This document shows, one piece after another, positions 1 to 10,163 of a DNA stretch of 64,000 nt. Numbering within the stretch: the stretch's first letter is position 1; the number at the start of each line of letters is the position of its first letter. The notes under the pieces were generated by a model that searched no databases, was not told the origin of the DNA, and saw nothing but the letters and a program-made list of their open reading frames with translations. A program made the position numbers and the translations under genes. This stretch comes from an uncultured Bacteroidales bacterium (GTDB lineage: Bacteria; Bacteroidota; Bacteroidia; Bacteroidales; Barnesiellaceae): the NCBI GenBank assembly GCA_949298955.1, contig CASFYQ010000010.1, positions 62,001 through 126,000 on the forward strand, given 5' to 3'.

Positions 1-1
1 C

Positions 2-475
2 GCTACGGTGTGTGCCGGCAAGAAATACAACGACGAGGAGGCTCGCAAGGTGGCTGAGATTGTGAATGCGCTTTATCGGTTGTACCGTCGCAACGGCCTC
101 GAGTTCGGCCGTCAGTCGGTGGGTATCATCACCCCCTACCGGCACCAGATAGCCCGCATCCGTCAGGAGCTCGACCGGGCGCATATCGAGGCATTCGACG
201 AGATACGCATCGACACGGTCGAGCGTTTTCAGGGTTCGCAGAGCGATTGCATCGTTTACTCCTTCTCGGTGAACGACGAGCGGCAACTCGAATGGCTGCC
301 CAGCTATACCGAGGAGGCCGGACAACTCATCGACCGCAAACTGAATGTTGCCTTGACCCGTGCCCGCTGTCAGCTCTTCGTGCTGGGGCATGAACCGCTG
401 TTGTCGCGCAATCCCATATACCGGCAACTGGTCGATTATCTGTCTAATCGCTCTGATGGACAGGGCGTAAAGTAA
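2..475 (+). CDS. Superfamily I DNA/RNA helicase, C-terminal part (5' end outside window)
   Basis: The frame is open from the left edge, so only the last ~157 residues of a larger protein are present. The segment matches the C-terminal RecA-like half of UvrD/DNA2/NAM7-type helicases. Visible motifs are VGIITPYRHQ (motif IV/V area), DTVERFQGSQSD (motif V) and LNVALTRARCQLFVLG (motif VI with the arginine finger). Proteins with this end usually carry the Walker A and B motifs in the missing half and unwind nucleic acid using ATP. A strong intrinsic terminator follows the stop directly. The family assignment is firm; the exact subfamily cannot be decided without the N-terminal half. Confidence 0.85.
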   Translation, partial: ATVCAGKKYNDEEARKVAEIVNALYRLYRRNGLEFGRQSVGIITPYRHQIARIRQELDRAHIEAFDEIRIDTVERFQGSQSDCIVYSFSVNDERQLEWLPSYTEEAGQLIDRKLNVALTRARCQLFVLGHEPLLSRNPIYRQLVDYLSNRSDGQGVK

Positions 476-510
476 AAAGACCGATCGGGCTCATGCCGAC
501 CGGTCTTTTA
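476..510 (+). terminator. Intrinsic terminator after the helicase gene
   Basis: A 13-bp stem with one mismatch (476-488 with 496-508) and a 7-base loop, with A-rich and T-rich flanks on the two sides. It starts immediately after the helicase stop and may also stop transcription of the lipoprotein gene coming from the opposite direction. Confidence 0.85.
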
Positions 511-537
511 TCGGGAAGCTTTAACCGTTTATTTTTA

Positions 538-948
538 CTAGTTGAGCGGATTGGCACTCAGGCTCAAAGCAAATGTGCCTACACTGTACGAGACGACGGC
601 TGTTAATTGATATTCGGCCGTTTCTTTTTTGTAGATGCCATATCCGTTTTCGTCGACGAACCCTGCTGCTTCCAGCTTGGCGCAATAGGTGGTTTTCGCC
701 GATTCTTCGCACTCATAGTCCATAATGATGTATTGCATCATTCCCATCGTTTCGTTGTATTGGTGGTTTTCCAGTTCTCCGTCATATTGCGGGAAATAGG
801 CCAGGAACGGATACTTTTCCATCTCCAAAGCCCAAGTCGTTTGGGATAGTTGACCACCCGGATTCTCGTCGTCTTTACTCTTGTCGTCGCAGCCGATTAC
901 TGCCAGCATCAGCAGCAACAGCGGACATAGCCATAAGATTTTTTTCAT
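538..948 (-). CDS. Small hypothetical lipoprotein
   Basis: 136 residues. The N-terminus is a clear SPII signal: MKK, a long hydrophobic run, then the lipobox LAVIGC with the acylated Cys at residue 20, followed by an acidic stretch DDKSKDDE typical of surface or outer-membrane sorting in Bacteroidetes. The mature part (~115 residues) has no motif I recognise. It starts 30 bases after the stop of the serine protease gene upstream on the same strand and has no promoter box in that gap, so the two are probably co-transcribed. Confidence 0.7.
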   Translation of the reverse strand: MKKILWLCPLLLLMLAVIGCDDKSKDDENPGGQLSQTTWALEMEKYPFLAYFPQYDGELENHQYNETMGMMQYIIMDYECEESAKTTYCAKLEAAGFVDENGYGIYKKETAEYQLTAVVSYSVGTFALSLSANPLN

Positions 949-978
949 GTTTCTATCTATTTTGGTGAATATGATTTG

Positions 979-2676
979 TTAAAAACTGATTCCTATCGAG
1001 CAGGCCAATCCCGAGAGCATTTTCGATTTGAGGCGGTACTCCTCGTCGTCAAACGGTTTCATCTTCTTGCCCAGATAGCCCAGGTTGATAAATACGTAGT
1101 TCTGGTATCCCAGTTTGTAGGCGACTTCCACGCCGGCGCCGAATCCGTAATTGATACCGCTCAGGTCGGACCCGAGATAGAGGCCGCCTAAGACTTTGGC
1201 GTAGGGTACCAGATAGACGGGCCCGCACTTGACGGGCAGCTGTCCGCCCAGGTTCAGGTCGATGTCGAATGCACTTTTCGCATGTGACGTCACCACCTCG
1301 TTCAATCCTTCCCACCCTTTCTTCTCGGTTTGGAGTTTCAGGTACGAGGCCGAGATTTCGTAGGTCATGAAGGTGAGTATGGTGCGTTTGAAAGCCAAGC
1401 TGTACGACAGGTCGAACGCACTGCTGCCGAGCGGGGCAAAGAGTCCGAGGTAGACCGATGTACCGAAGCCGTAACTTTTCGAGATACCGTTAGGTTCGAT
1501 GTTCCCGGCCTTCACATTTTCGGTGTCGGTCAATCGCCAGCGTCCTTGTTCCATCGCCCAGTGGGTTGTAATATCCTTTCCTCCTGCGGTATAGGAAACC
1601 TCGGCTCTCTTGTGAACCGTATCGAGGCTGGCTACGGTTGAGACGGTGTAGTCCTTTCCCGAGAACTGGCGGCAGATGATGTCGGCCAACCCGATGCGGA
1701 TACCTTCGAGCGGGCTCCCCTGCTCGAAGCACGACTCCATGGCATCGGTGGCTGCGTCGGAGGCAGCGATGACCAGGTCGTAGAAGGTATTGACCGAGAT
1801 ATTCGATACATATTGATACGAAACGAAGGGCATCATGGCCTGGTAGGACGACTGGGCAGCCTGGAGCATCTCGGCGGCCCGATTTGAAACTTCGGCCTGG
1901 GTGAGCAGGCGGTCGGTGTCGGTGGGGTAATTGGCCAGAAAGTCGTCGATGGCCCGTGTAGGAATGGCAAAGTTGGTGTTTTCGCGACCGGACGCTTTCC
2001 AGGTGTTGATTCCGATTACCACAAATCCGGTGGCTGCCTGCTCGTCGCGTATGAGCAGGGGGCCGCCCGAACTGCCGGCGTCGACTTGTGCCGTGTGCTG
2101 TATCAATGGCAGCTCTTTCCCGTTGGTCAACGACTTGATGAGGACGTTGGCATTCGATACGATGCCCTGTCCCAATTGCCACGAGGGTTTCTCTTCCAAG
2201 GCCGGGAATCCCGCACTGAATACGGGAGAACCGTCGGTCAGGGGGCTGTCCGATATTTCGAGCGTGGGGACGTCGGCCCCTTTCGGGAGTGCGATGAATG
2301 CGATGTCAAAATCGTCGTGCACCCCTACGACGGGGCATTCGGCAAATGTCTTGGTGCTGTTGTCGGGCAAGGAAAATTCGATGTCGGCGCTCTCGGCCTG
2401 TTCCACCACGTGGCGGTTGGTGATGATGTATAACCGGCCGTTACGCTTGTCGCGGTAGGTAAATCCTGTGCCGAACGAGCCTTTTTCGTAGCTCTGGAGT
2501 ATGTCGGCCGCCGAGTAGAATCCGTCTCGGCGAAGTGATTTGCTGAAGTCGGAGAGGAAGGTTTGGGTGGTTTCACTGAGTTTGGGGCGTACGATAGCAA
2601 TGCTTTCGCGCAGGTTTTGAGCCGAAGCAATGGTTATCGTCACCAACGCCAGAAGAGTAAGAATCCTTCGTTTCAT
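979..2676 (-). CDS. Secreted trypsin-like serine protease with C-terminal barrel-like region
   Basis: 565 residues. A Sec signal peptide ends near residue 20 (ASAQ). The next ~200 residues are a chymotrypsin-fold protease of the S1/HtrA kind. The catalytic triad is visible as His89 (ITNRHVVEQ), Asp124 (HDDFDIAFI) and Ser203 (VDAGSSGGPL). No PDZ domain is apparent. The last ~170 residues alternate polar and hydrophobic positions, with repeated Gly/Tyr and a terminal Phe, like an outer-membrane beta-barrel. The protease may therefore be anchored in or facing the outer membrane; this is inference. The substrate is unknown. A -7 box lies upstream at 2711-2718. Confidence 0.8.
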   Translation of the reverse strand: MKRRILTLLALVTITIASAQNLRESIAIVRPKLSETTQTFLSDFSKSLRRDGFYSAADILQSYEKGSFGTGFTYRDKRNGRLYIITNRHVVEQAESADIEFSLPDNSTKTFAECPVVGVHDDFDIAFIALPKGADVPTLEISDSPLTDGSPVFSAGFPALEEKPSWQLGQGIVSNANVLIKSLTNGKELPLIQHTAQVDAGSSGGPLLIRDEQAATGFVVIGINTWKASGRENTNFAIPTRAIDDFLANYPTDTDRLLTQAEVSNRAAEMLQAAQSSYQAMMPFVSYQYVSNISVNTFYDLVIAASDAATDAMESCFEQGSPLEGIRIGLADIICRQFSGKDYTVSTVASLDTVHKRAEVSYTAGGKDITTHWAMEQGRWRLTDTENVKAGNIEPNGISKSYGFGTSVYLGLFAPLGSSAFDLSYSLAFKRTILTFMTYEISASYLKLQTEKKGWEGLNEVVTSHAKSAFDIDLNLGGQLPVKCGPVYLVPYAKVLGGLYLGSDLSGINYGFGAGVEVAYKLGYQNYVFINLGYLGKKMKPFDDEEYRLKSKMLSGLACSIGISF

Positions 2677-2710
2677 GGTATTGTGTCTTTAATAATATTA
2701 AGTGTTTGCG

Positions 2711-2718
2711 CAAAGATA
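2711..2718 (-). promoter_or_regulatory. Bacteroidetes -7 box for the protease-lipoprotein pair
   Basis: TATCTTTG on the minus strand, 35 bases before the protease start. It matches the Bacteroidetes -7 consensus TAnnTTTG. Confidence 0.6.
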
Positions 2719-2843
2719 TGAATTATGTAAATGATAAAAAAGCTGATTTCTTGAGGGAAAGTAATTTAATAATATTAAATTCTGTCTGCAAAGCGAATCG
2801 GTCGTGTGTGATAAAAAAACGAACAAATTGAAAAGAGTAGAAA

Positions 2844-2890
2844 CACTCGGAGCGTCTTTTCCATTTCTGGCAGTAAAGATGCTCCGAGTG
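2844..2890 (-). terminator. Probable terminator of the metA-U32 operon
   Basis: A perfect 10-bp inverted repeat (CACTCGGAGC / GCTCCGAGTG) that extends inward to ~16 bp with one wobble pair. It lies ~30 bases after the U32 stop. On the minus strand it is followed by a T-rich but interrupted tract, so efficiency is uncertain. Confidence 0.6.
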
Positions 2891-2918
2891 AAAATAGGGT
2901 CGTATATGACTTATACGG

Positions 2919-4745
2919 TTATTTCGTCTCTCTTTGCAGGGTCATTTCGCATGCCCGGCAGTCGAAATGGAGGGTGAGCCGTTCGCCTTTGTAGAGCAGG
3001 GTGAGTGGCTCGGGCAACTCTTTCCCGGCGGGAGTTTTTTTGCAATAGCCCAGCATGTAGCGTATGCAGTGACGCGTGAACATGAGGGGTACACCTTCGA
3101 CCGCTTTCGTTTCGAAGGCGGGGTCGATGCTCGTGACGCCATGTTCGCGGTAGAACTGCTCGGCCAGATGGTTCGACACGTTGCCCCGATAGGACAAGGT
3201 GCTTTGTGGATAGGGTACGGAGCGGTTCTCGGGTAGTCGACGGTCGGGCCGGTAGGCCAGACGGCGGACCCGGTCGAGCGATTCGATTCCTCGTTGTCGC
3301 AGTTTCGACAGGGTGGATGCCGGGATAAAGAAGCTTTCGTTCAAGTCGATGTCGATGCGGGTGGCGGCATAGATGGTGGTTCCCAGTTTGCCCAGTTGCT
3401 TTTGTTGAGTCTCCTGTTGAGGGGTGCGGGCCGGTTGGTGCGGAGTATCTTCGCGTACGGTTACCTGGTGGCCGCACTCGTCGGTAAGGGTGAGTGCAAA
3501 GCCGTCGGGCACGGCATAGAGGCGCATGTCAATGGCTATGCGGCGGTGGGCCGTGGGGCGGGCCAACAGTTTCTCAAATTCAAAATCGAGATTGCGGTAG
3601 AGCGTCGTGTGGGGGGGGATACCGCAGCGTGAAGCCGGGAAGACACGGTTCCCCTCGGCACGGTTTACCCGCACACCTTCGAACTCGCCCCGGGCGTTGA
3701 AAAAACAGAGCCCGTCGCCGTTGTGCAGCGAGGCGGTCCCGGCCACGACAAACGACGTGCGGTCGGTCTGTTTTACTTCACCCACATATTCGCCCAGCGA
3801 TTTGGGGGTGTCGGGCGAGGCGATGGGCGAGGCGGTGCGTCCGTCGAGAAAATAGTGGGTGAAACCCCGGTTGAAACTCTTTTCGAGGCGAGGTGTGAAA
3901 TCGATGGTCGAGGTGCCGGTCGAGGCGCGACGATACTCGGGCCGTCGTGCAAAGATGCGGTCGAGAGCTTGCCGGTAATAGGCCGTGCAGTTTTTGACAT
4001 AAGCCATCTCTTTGAGTCGCCCCTCGATTTTGAGCGAGGAGACTCCGGCATCGAGCAGCTCTTCCAGGTGGTCGCTCTGGTTGAGGTCGCGCAGCGAGAG
4101 CAGATGTTTGTCGCGGGCCACGATGCGTCCCCGGCCGTCGACGAGGGTGTAGGGCAGCCGGCAGTATTGGGCGCACTCGCCCCGATTGGCGCTGCGGCCG
4201 CACATGGCCTGGCTCAGGTAGCACTGACCGCTGTAACTCACGCACAAGGCTCCGTGAACGAATATTTCGAGCGGTACCCGCACCGATGCGCTTATTTTCC
4301 TGATTTCGGCGAGCGAAAGTTCTCGGGCCAAGACCACTTGCGAGAATCCGCACTGCTCGAGAAACTGCACCTTTTCGCGGGTGCGGTTGTCGGTCTGCGT
4401 GCTGGCGTGCAGGGCAATAGGCGGTATGTCGAGTCGGGTGATACCCATATCCTGCACGATGAGGGCATCGGCTCCTATGCGGTAGAGACGGTCGATGAGG
4501 CGTTCGGCCTCAGCCAGTTCGTGGTCGTGCAGCAAGGTGTTGAAAGTGATGTAGACGCGGGCGTCGAATCGGTGGGCAAAATCGATAAGTCCGGCCAAGT
4601 CGTCGAGGCTGTTGCCGGCAGCCGAGCGGGCTCCGAATCGGGGAGCCCCTATGTAGACGGCATCGGCCCCGTGCAGAATAGCCTCTTTTCCTATCTCTGC
4701 ATTTTTGGCAGGAGCCAATAGTTCTATGCGGCGGATGTTGTTCAT
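2919..4745 (-). CDS. Peptidase U32 family protein
   Basis: 608 residues. The N-terminal ~330 residues carry the U32 signature: EIFVHGALCVSYSGQC, followed by SQAMCG and GECAQYC. These clustered cysteines bind a metal or Fe-S cofactor in RlhA and TrhP, the E. coli members that hydroxylate 23S rRNA or tRNA bases. A C-terminal extension has further Cys and His residues (RHCIRYMLGYC, CRACEM). The family name peptidase is historical. This Bacteroidales form probably modifies RNA, but the target cannot be read from sequence. Its ATG overlaps the metA stop by 4 bases (4742-4745), so translation is likely coupled. RlhA-like is the closest guess. Confidence 0.85.
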   Translation of the reverse strand: MNNIRRIELLAPAKNAEIGKEAILHGADAVYIGAPRFGARSAAGNSLDDLAGLIDFAHRFDARVYITFNTLLHDHELAEAERLIDRLYRIGADALIVQDMGITRLDIPPIALHASTQTDNRTREKVQFLEQCGFSQVVLARELSLAEIRKISASVRVPLEIFVHGALCVSYSGQCYLSQAMCGRSANRGECAQYCRLPYTLVDGRGRIVARDKHLLSLRDLNQSDHLEELLDAGVSSLKIEGRLKEMAYVKNCTAYYRQALDRIFARRPEYRRASTGTSTIDFTPRLEKSFNRGFTHYFLDGRTASPIASPDTPKSLGEYVGEVKQTDRTSFVVAGTASLHNGDGLCFFNARGEFEGVRVNRAEGNRVFPASRCGIPPHTTLYRNLDFEFEKLLARPTAHRRIAIDMRLYAVPDGFALTLTDECGHQVTVREDTPHQPARTPQQETQQKQLGKLGTTIYAATRIDIDLNESFFIPASTLSKLRQRGIESLDRVRRLAYRPDRRLPENRSVPYPQSTLSYRGNVSNHLAEQFYREHGVTSIDPAFETKAVEGVPLMFTRHCIRYMLGYCKKTPAGKELPEPLTLLYKGERLTLHFDCRACEMTLQRETK

Positions 4746-5659
4746 CGAATCTCGTTCAGGTTGTAAGGCGTTTGTTGGTATACGAAATAGTTGAGCCAGT
4801 TGGTAAAGAACAGGTTGGCATGGCCCCGCCAGTTTACCACGGGCCGTTTGTGCGGGTCGTCGTCGGGGTAGTAGTTGCGGGGAACGGCGATGTCGAGGCC
4901 CTTGGCCAGGTCGCGCCGATACTCGATGTCGAGTGTGAGGGCCGAGTATTCGGAGTGTCCCGTGATGAAGAACTCCCGGCCGCCGCGCGCCATCACCAGA
5001 TAGACCCCGGCTTCGGGCGACTCGGAGAGAATGGAGAGGTCGCCGTTTCGTTCGATGTCGCTGCGGCGCACCTCGGAGTAACGGCTGTGCGGCACCTGAA
5101 ACCGGTCGTCGAATCCCCTGAATATGGGATTTTTCTCGTCGTACTTATCGTGGGTAAAGACCCCGAAGAGCTTTTGTGTCAGTGCATATTTGGGTATGCC
5201 GTAGAAATGGTAGAGTCCCGCCAAAGCCGCCCAGCAGATGTAGAGTGTCGAGGTGACGTGGGTGCGGGCCCAGTCGAAAATCTCGACCAGTTCGTTCCAA
5301 TAGTCCACCTCTTCGAAATCGAGTTTCTCGACCGGCGCGCCGGTGATAATCATGCCGTCGTAGTTGTGGGTGCGTATTTCGCTGAAATCCTTGTAGAAAG
5401 TATCGATATGCTCGACGGGCGTGTTGCGCGAGATGTGTCCCGAGACGTTCATCAAGTCGAGCTCGATTTGCAGCGGGGTGTTCGAGATGAGTCGCAGCAA
5501 GTCGGTTTCGGTCACGATTTTCAACGGCATGAGGTTGAGAATGAGTAGTCTGAGCGGACGAATGTCTTGTGACGAAGCACGCAGGTCGTCCATGACAAAT
5601 ATATTTTCGGCTTTGAGAATTTCGACGGCCGGCAACGATGACGGAATCTTTACAGGCAT
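4742..5659 (-). CDS. metA: Homoserine O-acyltransferase, MetA family (probably acetyl-CoA specific)
   Basis: 305 residues from ATG 5659; an in-frame upstream Met at 5749 adds 30 residues that do not fit the family. The enzyme acylates the hydroxyl of homoserine, the first committed step to methionine. The catalytic residues fall at the family numbering: Cys142 (ICWAALAG), His235 and Glu237 (GHSEYS). Residue 111 is Glu (ITGAPVE111), the residue reported to give acetyl-CoA rather than succinyl-CoA preference in MetA proteins, so the product is probably O-acetylhomoserine. Residue 146, Gln in E. coli (CWAVQA), is Leu here. No SAM riboswitch is recognisable upstream. A -7 box lies at 5697-5704. 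Confidence 0.93.
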   Translation of the reverse strand: MPVKIPSSLPAVEILKAENIFVMDDLRASSQDIRPLRLLILNLMPLKIVTETDLLRLISNTPLQIELDLMNVSGHISRNTPVEHIDTFYKDFSEIRTHNYDGMIITGAPVEKLDFEEVDYWNELVEIFDWARTHVTSTLYICWAALAGLYHFYGIPKYALTQKLFGVFTHDKYDEKNPIFRGFDDRFQVPHSRYSEVRRSDIERNGDLSILSESPEAGVYLVMARGGREFFITGHSEYSALTLDIEYRRDLAKGLDIAVPRNYYPDDDPHKRPVVNWRGHANLFFTNWLNYFVYQQTPYNLNEIR

Positions 5660-5696
5660 GGTTTCGTATGATTTTGTGTCATGATTTCTGTCAGTA

Positions 5697-5704
5697 CAAA
5701 AGTA
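5697..5704 (-). promoter_or_regulatory. Putative -7 box for metA
   Basis: TACTTTTG on the minus strand, fitting TAnnTTTG, 38 bases before the chosen metA start. It also argues against the longer start at 5749, which would lie upstream of the promoter. Confidence 0.5.
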
Positions 5705-5839
5705 TAAAAAAATGGCGGCCCGATAAAATCTTTCTTTGGTGTAGCTCAACTTGTTGAAAATTATTTTGTTAACATATGTGTAGCCAGAGTGTAAATCGCT
5801 TTTGAAATATAAAATTCATAAAAAATATGGCAGATTTTT

Positions 5840-5881
5840 ATGTTGTACAACATGTTTTTAAAAAGTTTGGTGTTATCTTTG
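5840..5881 (+). promoter_or_regulatory. Promoter with overlapping palindromic operator for the 43-residue ORF
   Basis: A -7 box TATCTTTG sits at 5874-5881. A perfect 14-base palindrome ATGTTGTACAACAT (5840-5853) lies where the -33 element would be. A repressor or activator binding there would control the small gene that starts 65 bases downstream. Confidence 0.55.
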
Positions 5882-5945
5882 TACTGTTAAAGAAATAGAA
5901 GTAAACCGTTTTCCACAACGGGTGGAGAACAAAAAAAGCTGAATT

Positions 5946-6077
5946 ATGATGAAAGAACAACTGACAGTAGAGATGCTTCGGTATCAGATAGCGAAGTATC
6001 GTGCTATGGGAAATGGCGCCATGTGCCAAGAGCTTACGGCTCTGTTGGAGAAAAAATTGGCAACGGCAGTTGCCTGA
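5946..6077 (+). CDS. Small protein of 43 residues, unknown function
   Basis: ATG 5946 to TGA 6075-6077, too short for most gene callers. The product begins MMKEQLTVEMLRYQIAKY, contains GNGAMCQELTALLEKKL and ends ATAVA. It is charged and mostly helix-forming, with no signal peptide or membrane segment. It is supported as a gene by a -7 box 65 bases upstream and by a good intrinsic terminator 52 bases downstream. It stands alone between the divergent metA operon and the convergent Dabb/ABC-F operon. I do not recognise the family. Confidence 0.6.
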   Translation: MMKEQLTVEMLRYQIAKYRAMGNGAMCQELTALLEKKLATAVA

Positions 6078-6128
6078 GTTTGCAATTAAAAATGGCCTCG
6101 TAGAGTAGGGCCGCTAAAAAATACGACA

Positions 6129-6172
6129 AGAGCGAATAACCGGGAGACCCCGATTGTTCGCTCTCGTTTTTT
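6129..6172 (+). terminator. Intrinsic terminator of the small ORF
   Basis: Perfect 8-bp stem AGAGCGAA / TTCGCTCT (6129-6136 with 6157-6164), followed by CGTTTTTT. It may also work for the converging Dabb gene. Confidence 0.7.
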
Positions 6173-6182
6173 ATACCGAGTC

Positions 6183-6476
6183 TCAACAAGTGTAGTCGAC
6201 GCAGGCACGGTCGGCCTTGTGACCGGCCAGCAGGCCGGCAGCGGCTACGTGAGCCGGGTGTTTGGCATAGGTTTCTACGTCGGCCATGGTTTCGACCGTG
6301 GCGATGAGCACCACGTCCCAGCATTCGGCGGGGTTCTCGTTGATACCTACTTCCATGCTTTTCAATACGTCGATAACGGAGGGCAACTCGAGCAGGGCGT
6401 TTTTGAATCGGAGGGCAACCTCTTTGCGCTCTTCGGGCGTGCCGGTGAGTTTGAAGGTGACAATGTGTTTTACCAT
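6183..6476 (-). CDS. Dabb family (stress-responsive A/B barrel) protein
   Basis: 97 residues, a single ferredoxin-like dimeric alpha/beta-barrel domain. The typical start MVKHIVTFKL and the late HPAHVAA stretch are both present. Dabb proteins are small cytosolic dimers; plant members are stress-induced and some bacterial ones act as enzymes, but this one has no assigned reaction. It follows the ABC-F gene by 15 bases on the same strand and is probably expressed with it. Confidence 0.85.
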   Translation of the reverse strand: MVKHIVTFKLTGTPEERKEVALRFKNALLELPSVIDVLKSMEVGINENPAECWDVVLIATVETMADVETYAKHPAHVAAAGLLAGHKADRACVDYTC

Positions 6477-6491
6477 AACGGAATATCTTTT

Positions 6492-8111
<1,620 letters not shown>

Positions 8112-8130
8112 TTACCTGTTTTTCAGGCCG

Positions 8131-8138
8131 CAAAGGTA
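8131..8138 (-). promoter_or_regulatory. -7 box for the ABC-F/Dabb operon
   Basis: TACCTTTG on the minus strand, 23 bases before the ABC-F start. Matches TAnnTTTG. Confidence 0.6.
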
Positions 8139-8244
8139 GTGCTTTTTTTCGAGATATAAATCATGTTCAAGCGAATAGCTCAAGATTGAGAAGAATAAAG
8201 CAGATAAAGCAGATTAGATAGAGTCCGAATCGTATATAAATCGC

Positions 8245-8252
8245 TATATTTG
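8245..8252 (+). promoter_or_regulatory. -7 box for the DUF1016 gene
   Basis: TATATTTG, 58 bases before the ATG at 8310. Matches TAnnTTTG; no clear -33 element. Confidence 0.5.
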
Positions 8253-8309
8253 TAAACTGCCGTGGATAGGGGTGAATGAGTGAAAATCAAATTTTGAAGA
8301 TAAACAGTC

Positions 8310-9394
8310 ATGGAAGAGAAACGGTTGTCAGATATGAGATATAATGAGGCTGTTCGTGTGATTAAAGATGCGATATTGCAAAGTCAGTATCAAGCTGCCC
8401 GACTTGTAAATAAGGAGCAGTTGGCTTTGTACTATGGGATAGGCTGTTATATTTCCCGAAATTCGCGCAACGGGTTCTGGGGTACGGGTGCCATTTCATC
8501 TATTAGTCGCCGGTTACAGCAGGAGTTGCCCGGACTTAGGGGATTTTCGGAACGCAATTTGAAAAATATGCGCATATTTTATTGGCGGGAGAAAAGGGAA
8601 ATGAAGATTCGGCCCAAATTCGGCAGTTGCAACTGCCGAATTTCAAAGATTTTCCGGTAGAGGAGTTTTTCAAGATAGGGTTTACGCATCACATTGCCAT
8701 CATATCGCAAGCAAAAACGGTTGAAGAGCGCTATTTCTACATAAAGCTAAGTGCTCGGGAATACCTGAGTGTCGATTCTTTAAAGCGGCTGATGCGGGAA
8801 GGTGTTTATCGCAATCGAGGGGCATTGGCCAATAATTTTATGGAAAAGTTGCCGACGACCGAACTGGCTCGTAGGGCCGTAATGACATTCAAAGATGAGT
8901 ATCTGCTCGATTTTATCAACGTGGAAGAGCTTGGAGCTCGAGATATTGAGGATATAGACGAGCGGGTCGTAGAGAACAAGATTGTCCAGAATATCAAGAA
9001 TTTCATTATGACTTTTGGCCGGGATTTTACGTTTGTGGGTAATCAATTTCAGGTCGAAGCCTTGGGTCATACGCATGTGATAGACCTGCTCTTTTTTAAT
9101 CGGGAACTCTCGGCACTGGTGGCTGTCGAGTTGAAAACAGGGCCTTTCAGGCCGGCATATCTGGGGCAGTTGAATCTGTATTTGCGTGTACTTGATGACT
9201 TTGTGCGAAAACCGAATGAAAATCCGTCGATAGGCATTGTCTTGTGCAAAAGTGCTGACAAGACGTATGCCGAGTATGCTATTCGGGATTATGATAAGCC
9301 TATGGGGGTCGCAACCTATAAGACAGCATCCGATATGCCCGAGCGATTGAGAAATGCTCTTCCCGATGTAGAGGAACTTAAAAAACTGTTGTAG
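8310..9394 (+). pseudogene. DUF1016/YhcG-family PD-(D/E)XK nuclease, frameshifted
   Basis: The N-terminal DUF1016 helical domain (8310 to about 8580) contains YYGIGCYISRNSR and GFSERNLKNMRIF. It runs into a second frame that carries the rest of the protein (about 8582-9394), including LPNFKDF and the nuclease core VIDLLFF...LVAVELKTG. Both halves are well-formed and collinear, together ~361 residues, the usual family size. One extra T in the TTTT run at 8577-8580 would restore the frame (IFLLAGEKG). The catalytic Asp and ExK are intact. Related proteins often sit near restriction-modification genes, but here the gene is solitary. It is either a recent pseudogene, a sequencing error, or a gene using frameshifting; no convincing slippery heptamer is present. 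Confidence 0.8.
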
Positions 9395-9436
9395 GGATGC
9401 CGTCCGATTTTCCTGCACATAAGATTGCACCGAGGG

Positions 9437-9468
9437 TTTGCGAAACCCGGGGGAAAAGGCTATTTTTG
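9437..9468 (+). promoter_or_regulatory. Complete -33/-7 promoter of trmD
   Basis: TTTG at 9437-9440, a 20-base spacer, and TATTTTTG at 9461-9468: a full match to the Bacteroidetes promoter architecture, 21 bases before the trmD start. Confidence 0.7.
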
Positions 9469-9488
9469 CAGGCAAATTGAGTGTTATG

Positions 9489-10163
9489 ATGCGTATCGAT
9501 ATTATCACCGTGCTGCCCGAGTTGCTGCAAAGCCCGTTGAACTACTCTATTTTGAAGCGTGCTCAGGATAAGAACCTGGTCGAGATTGTGGTTCACAATC
9601 TTCGCGACTATTCGCTCGACAAGCACCGCAAGGTCGACGATTATCCTTTTGGAGGCGAAGCCGGTATGGTGATGAAAATCGAGCCGGTCGACAGGGTCAT
9701 CACCCAGTTGAAGAGCGAGCGGGAGTATGACGAGGTGATTTTTACCACCCCCGACGGCGAGCAATTCGACCAGCCTATGGCCAACCAGTTGTCGATGGCG
9801 GGTAACCTCATTATTCTCTGTGGCCACTACAAGGGTATCGACTACCGCATACGCGAGCATTTTATTACCAAAGAGGTGACGATAGGCGACTATGTACTCA
9901 CCGGTGGCGAATTGGCTGCGGCCATCATGTGCGATGCTATCGTGCGGCTTATCCCCGGCGCCATCGGCGACGAGCAGTCGGCCCTCTCCGATTCGTTCCA
10001 GGACAACCTGCTGGCCCCGCCGGTCTATACGCGTCCGGCCGAGTACAAGGGGTGGCGGGTACCCGACGTGTTGCTCTCGGGGCACCAGCGCAAAATCGAT
10101 GAGTGGAAGCACGAGCAGTCGCTCGAGCGCACCCGCCGTTTGCGTCCCGACCTGTTGAAATGA
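9489..10163 (+). CDS. trmD: tRNA (guanine-N1-)-methyltransferase
   Basis: 224 residues from the second ATG of an ATGATG pair (9486/9489), giving the family start [11 protein letters not shown]. TrmD transfers a methyl group from SAM to N1 of G37 in tRNAs with a G at position 36, preventing frameshifts. The SPOUT trefoil-knot region is clear: [14 protein letters not shown] and [13 protein letters not shown] (about 115-155). The C-terminal [11 protein letters not shown] is the tRNA-binding part. It stands alone here rather than in the rpsP-rimM-trmD-rplS order of many bacteria. Confidence 0.96.
   Translation: MRIDIITVLPELLQSPLNYSILKRAQDKNLVEIVVHNLRDYSLDKHRKVDDYPFGGEAGMVMKIEPVDRVITQLKSEREYDEVIFTTPDGEQFDQPMANQLSMAGNLIILCGHYKGIDYRIREHFITKEVTIGDYVLTGGELAAAIMCDAIVRLIPGAIGDEQSALSDSFQDNLLAPPVYTRPAEYKGWRVPDVLLSGHQRKIDEWKHEQSLERTRRLRPDLLK

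Noticed and set aside
5660..5945. SAM riboswitch upstream of metA
   Set aside because: No conserved SAM-I or SAM-II core or pseudoknot could be recognised; the promoter box at 5697 leaves only ~30 bases of leader.
8577..8584. Programmed -1 frameshift in the DUF1016 gene
   Set aside because: The site does not fit an X XXY YYZ slippery heptamer and no clear stimulatory stem follows; a simple indel explains it better.
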